In this document: piece by piece, positions 14,207-16,453 of the stretch
Position numbering within the stretch: the stretch's first letter is position 1
How the letters are laid out: every line of letters starts with the position of its first letter
From: Candidatus Peregrinibacteria bacterium CG_4_9_14_0_2_um_filter_41_14
GTDB taxonomy: Bacteria > Patescibacteriota > Gracilibacteria > UBA1369 > UM-FILTER-41-14
DNA length: 16,453 nucleotides
NCBI GenBank assembly: GCA_002788755.1
Contig: PFRW01000067.1
Location: 1 to 16,453 of the forward strand
Reading direction: 5' to 3'
Program-made: the position numbers and the translations under genes
Notes under the pieces: generated by a model
What the model was told of the DNA's origin: nothing
Seen by the model: the letters and a program-made list of their open reading frames with translations, nothing else
The model's database searches: none

Positions 14207-14476
14207 GGCTTGAATGCCCTCCAATTTTGTAGCAAATTCTGCAACTAATGCCTCCAATGTTCCATCATAGTCAATATTGTCAAATATATCACTACTACCG
14301 GATAATATATGAAATAATGTCGTTTGCCTTGCAGCACCCTGGCTAGCCTTGTCAATCCTTACCAATGCCGCCGCCAATTCATTGTGCAGTGCTTCAAATT
14401 GAGCATCATCTGCTATTGCGTTAATACGAGCCATTATAGTATTTGCTCTCTCAATTAGTGTAGGGGGGGTCTCCAT
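14153..14476 (-). CDS. Small helical protein of unknown function downstream of pilB
   Basis: 107 residues from the ATG at 14476 (METPPTLIERANTIM). An in-frame ATG at 14503 would overlap pilB by 17 bases and is less likely. The protein looks like two or three helices with heptad-like Leu/Ile/Ala spacing (7-50 and 75-100) around a Ser/Asp-rich turn, with no signal peptide, membrane segment or cysteine. I do not recognise it. It starts 10 bases after the pilB stop, so it is very likely cotranscribed with pilB. Its 3' 54 bases overlap dprA on the other strand. Confidence 0.6.
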   Translation of the reverse strand: METPPTLIERANTIMARINAIADDAQFEALHNELAAALVRIDKASQGAARQTTLFHILSGSSDIFDNIDYDGTLEALVAEFATKLEGIQASTRAKIAQIDIPPDEPL

Positions 14477-14486
14477 AATTGTATAA

Positions 14487-16169
14487 TTAAAACATCGCCA
14501 CACGTTTTACCTCATCCACAGTCGTAATGCCTTCTACCACCTTACCAATACCATCTTCAACCATCGTACGCATTTGTTGTTTATTTATAACAATATTTCT
14601 AATTTCTTGCAAGCTACCTTGGTTCAAAATTAGTTCTTCAATTTCTTCGTTAACTTTAAAACCTTCCGCAATTACCAGTCGTCCTTTAAAGCCGGTATGG
14701 CTGCATAGTTGGCATCCCTTGGGCGCAAACACCATGTCGGGTATGGCAATTATGGGAGTTTCACGCCTGGCAATTATGTCCATCATAAATTTACGCTCCA
14801 TTTCTGTAATTGTTCTTTGTTCTTTGCAGACACATAATTTACGAACCAAACGTTGCGCCACAATAATATTTAGAGCCGGTGCGGCAATAAATGGCTTAAC
14901 CCCCATATTAATAAAACGGGGGATCGCCTCAATGGCATTATTTGTATGCAAAGTACACAAAACGATATGACCGGTTAAAGCCGCTTGGGCGGATGTTTCG
15001 GCAGTAGAAATGTCTCTAATTTCACCTACCATAATAACATCAGGGTCTTGCCGTAAAATTGATTCCAAACCATTGGCAAAAGTGTAGCCCTCTTCCTCGT
15101 TAATTGGACTTTGGACCACGCCGGCAAGTTTGTATTCAACCGGATTTTCTAAAGTGATTAGCTTTCTTTCGGGTTGATTAAAGGCCTGTAGCAAAGTATA
15201 CAAAGTGGTCGATTTACCGGAGCCGGTAGGCCCCGTGACCATAATCATGCCTTGCGATAACTCTTGTGCATTTTTCAGTAAACTTAAAGTTGGCTCTCTG
15301 TAGCCCAAAGCCTCCAGTTCAAACACCTGCTCTTTCGTATCTAAAAATCTTAACACAATACTGTCACCAAACTCGGTTGGCAAACTGGAAACACGAATAT
15401 CGACTTTGTGGTCAGCAGTCTCTAACGTGTAGCGGCCATCTTGTGGCACATTGGTCACATTAATTTTCATGCCGGCCTTATGCTTTATTTGGGTAGCGAA
15501 AAATTTATAAACAGATGCATCCAGCTGCGTTACAGGGTGTAGCACACCATCAATACGGAAACGTACCATGGCTTTGTTTCCTTCGGGTTGAAAATGAATA
15601 TCGGAAGCATGCGTAGATAAAGCCCCTAGCTCCAATTCCTGCAATCCTTCTTGCGAATCACCCAGTTGGTGCAATTTGGCTCCAATCTTTTCCAAAGCAG
15701 CTATCTCTACCATGTAATCTTCACTTGTTGCCGGTGTTTCCGGCTTTGCCACTGCAACGTGATCTTTAAACATTTCGGCAAATTGAGCTAATGCTGTAGC
15801 AATACCTTCTGTAGAAGCCAAATAGGGACGCACATCAAAATAGCGTTCCTTGGTGAGATCGCTTAATATCTTTTTTGTGAGGGGATCATTAGGATCCGAA
15901 ATAGCTACATATACAGTGTTGCCAAGTTGTGAAAAGGGCACCAGTTTTGCCTCTTGTGCTTGCTTGTAATCAATTAGTTCAAAAACATCCGGATTAATTG
16001 GCTTGTGCAAAATGTCAACATACCCAAAACCCAGCTCCTTGGCACGAGCCTCAATTTCTTTTTCTTTAAAGTCTTGGTTGATTCGGTCTACAGCCTGCCC
16101 CATTGCAACATGTGCATTAGTAGCTGCAGAACCGGTTTGTGATGTGTTTGTTTGATCAGACATATACAT
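14487..16169 (-). CDS. pilB: Type IV pilus assembly ATPase PilB/GspE
   Basis: Hexameric cytoplasmic motor that drives pilin polymerisation. 560 residues. An N-terminal MshEN-like c-di-GMP/regulatory-type domain (~40-135) contains ELGFGYVD and VAISDPNDP. The ATPase core has ASDIHFQPEG (188-197), QDGR (243-246), Walker A GPTGSGKST (313-321), Asp box LENPVEY (340-346), Walker B DPDVIMVGEIRD (375-386) and His box LTGHIVLCTLHTN (398-410). The zinc site has C446, C448, C486 and C489; the first pair is CxC, not the usual CxxC. The start is ATG 16169 or ATG 16163 (MSDQTN), both a few bases after the predicted transcript start. No pilT or pilC lies in the window. GspE (type II secretion) is the alternative, but the neighbouring dprA favours PilB. 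Confidence 0.9.
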   Translation of the reverse strand: MYMSDQTNTSQTGSAATNAHVAMGQAVDRINQDFKEKEIEARAKELGFGYVDILHKPINPDVFELIDYKQAQEAKLVPFSQLGNTVYVAISDPNDPLTKKILSDLTKERYFDVRPYLASTEGIATALAQFAEMFKDHVAVAKPETPATSEDYMVEIAALEKIGAKLHQLGDSQEGLQELELGALSTHASDIHFQPEGNKAMVRFRIDGVLHPVTQLDASVYKFFATQIKHKAGMKINVTNVPQDGRYTLETADHKVDIRVSSLPTEFGDSIVLRFLDTKEQVFELEALGYREPTLSLLKNAQELSQGMIMVTGPTGSGKSTTLYTLLQAFNQPERKLITLENPVEYKLAGVVQSPINEEEGYTFANGLESILRQDPDVIMVGEIRDISTAETSAQAALTGHIVLCTLHTNNAIEAIPRFINMGVKPFIAAPALNIIVAQRLVRKLCVCKEQRTITEMERKFMMDIIARRETPIIAIPDMVFAPKGCQLCSHTGFKGRLVIAEGFKVNEEIEELILNQGSLQEIRNIVINKQQMRTMVEDGIGKVVEGITTVDEVKRVAMF

Positions 16170-16184
16170 AAGCTATATCTAATC

Positions 16185-16213
16185 AGTATACCGCAATCTC
16201 TATTTTATGTCTA
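16185..16213 (-). promoter_or_regulatory. Promoter of pilB
   Basis: On the minus strand TAGACA (16208-16213, 5/6) - 17 bases - TATACT (16185-16190, 5/6). Predicted start ~16178, only about 9-15 bases before the start codon, with no Shine-Dalgarno. Confidence 0.6.
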
Positions 16214-16453
16214 TCTCTTATGTACAAGTTGTCACTGAATTCAAGCTCTGATCCGACCACCTTGGGCTCAGATCTGATTGGGCGTGAACCAACCGAGCTT
16301 TTTTCTAGGGCTCAACTGGCTATTTAAACAAATCGGGTAGAAATAATGCATGTTTGTAGATTATATAGCGGTAAATTTATACTTCCCCCATCAGTACCGC
16401 ATCACCATCACATCCACCCGACTTTTGTAGTCGTTCCAGTTTCTCTCCGTTTG
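16214..16453. other. Right-edge intergenic stretch, possible 3' end of a minus-strand gene
   Basis: Beyond the pilB promoter and direct repeats there is no complete gene. Two minus-strand frames are open to the window edge: one ends in TGA at 16391-16393 after 20 codons (peptide ...NWNDYKSRVDVMVMRY), the other in TAA at 16377-16379 after 24 codons (...KLERLQKSGGCDGDAVLMG). Either could be the C-terminus of an upstream gene; I cannot choose. GAGC followed by six T (around 16294-16303) looks terminator-like for the plus strand, but no plus-strand gene precedes it. Confidence 0.3.
16245..16277. repeat. Imperfect direct repeat upstream of the pilB promoter
   Basis: GCTCTGATCCGA (16245-16256) and GCTCAGATCTGA (16266-16277) share 10 of 12 bases with start-to-start spacing of 21, two helical turns. 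The second copy contains the palindrome TCAGATCTGA (16268-16277). A weak third copy (GCTCAACTGG) begins at 16310. Position ~30-70 bases upstream of the -35 fits activator sites. Confidence 0.35.

Noticed and set aside
14477..14503. Upstream start of the small gene after pilB
   Set aside because: It would overlap the pilB end; the ATG at 14476 gives normal operon spacing.
16214..16376. tRNA or structured RNA upstream of pilB
   Set aside because: Some short stems (TTGG/CCAA, GAGC/GCTC) exist, but there is no cloverleaf, no T-loop GTTCRA pattern and no acceptor stem.
1..16453. CRISPR array, insertion sequence, prophage or integron
   Set aside because: No regularly spaced repeats, transposase/integrase motifs or terminal inverted repeats with target duplications seen in the window.
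1..16453. Alternative genetic code (TGA as Gly or Trp)
   Set aside because: dprA terminates in TGA where its conserved domain ends, and no conserved gene has an internal TGA.

Overview
The window is a gene-dense bacterial chromosome segment: about 94% coding by my own tally, standard genetic code, with TGA used as a real stop (dprA ends in TGA). The gene set suggests a Patescibacteria/CPR-type bacterium: a PilB-family pilus ATPase, a compact CCA-adding enzyme with an HD domain, a secreted beta-helix/multi-TM bactofilin-like protein, an orphan-looking FtsE, DprA, very short 5' leaders with almost no Shine-Dalgarno sequences, and overlapping convergent genes. This is inference from gene style; there is no rRNA or other phylogenetic marker to fix the lineage. 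TGA as stop argues against code-25 groups such as Gracilibacteria.

Layout. 1-225: non-coding leader of cca. 226-1536 (+): CCA-adding tRNA nucleotidyltransferase, convergent with 1528-2673 (-), a signal-peptide/beta-helix/five-TM protein. 2756-3280 (+): thioredoxin-fold peroxiredoxin-like protein, convergent with 3261-4052 (-), an unknown protein. The unknown gene diverges from 4125-4577 (+) rlmH through a compact, nearly symmetric bidirectional promoter. rlmH is followed by ftsE (4614-5291, +), which runs tail-to-tail into a purine block.

Purine block (5288-13079). purL-purQ (-) are translationally coupled. A strong intrinsic terminator separates them from a 727-codon, AT-rich, single-pass membrane protein of unknown function (-). 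Next come purN (-) and, divergent from it, purM (+). Together PurN, PurL/PurQ and PurM convert GAR to AIR: formyl transfer, amidation and ring closure. PurL carries two PurS-like units at its N-terminus, so no separate purS is expected.

Right part. dprA (+, DNA uptake/recombination) follows purM and converges with a small unknown gene (-) that sits directly downstream of pilB (-, type IV pilus assembly ATPase). DprA and a type IV pilus motor side by side suggest natural transformation. The last ~220 bases before the edge hold the pilB promoter, short direct repeats and possibly the end of another minus-strand gene.

Main points for a second look: the AT-rich surface-protein gene inserted in the purine cluster, four out of four convergent gene pairs overlapping at their 3' ends, the symmetric divergent promoter at 4056-4105, and substitutions at otherwise conserved positions in PurN, PurQ, RlmH and the PilB zinc site.
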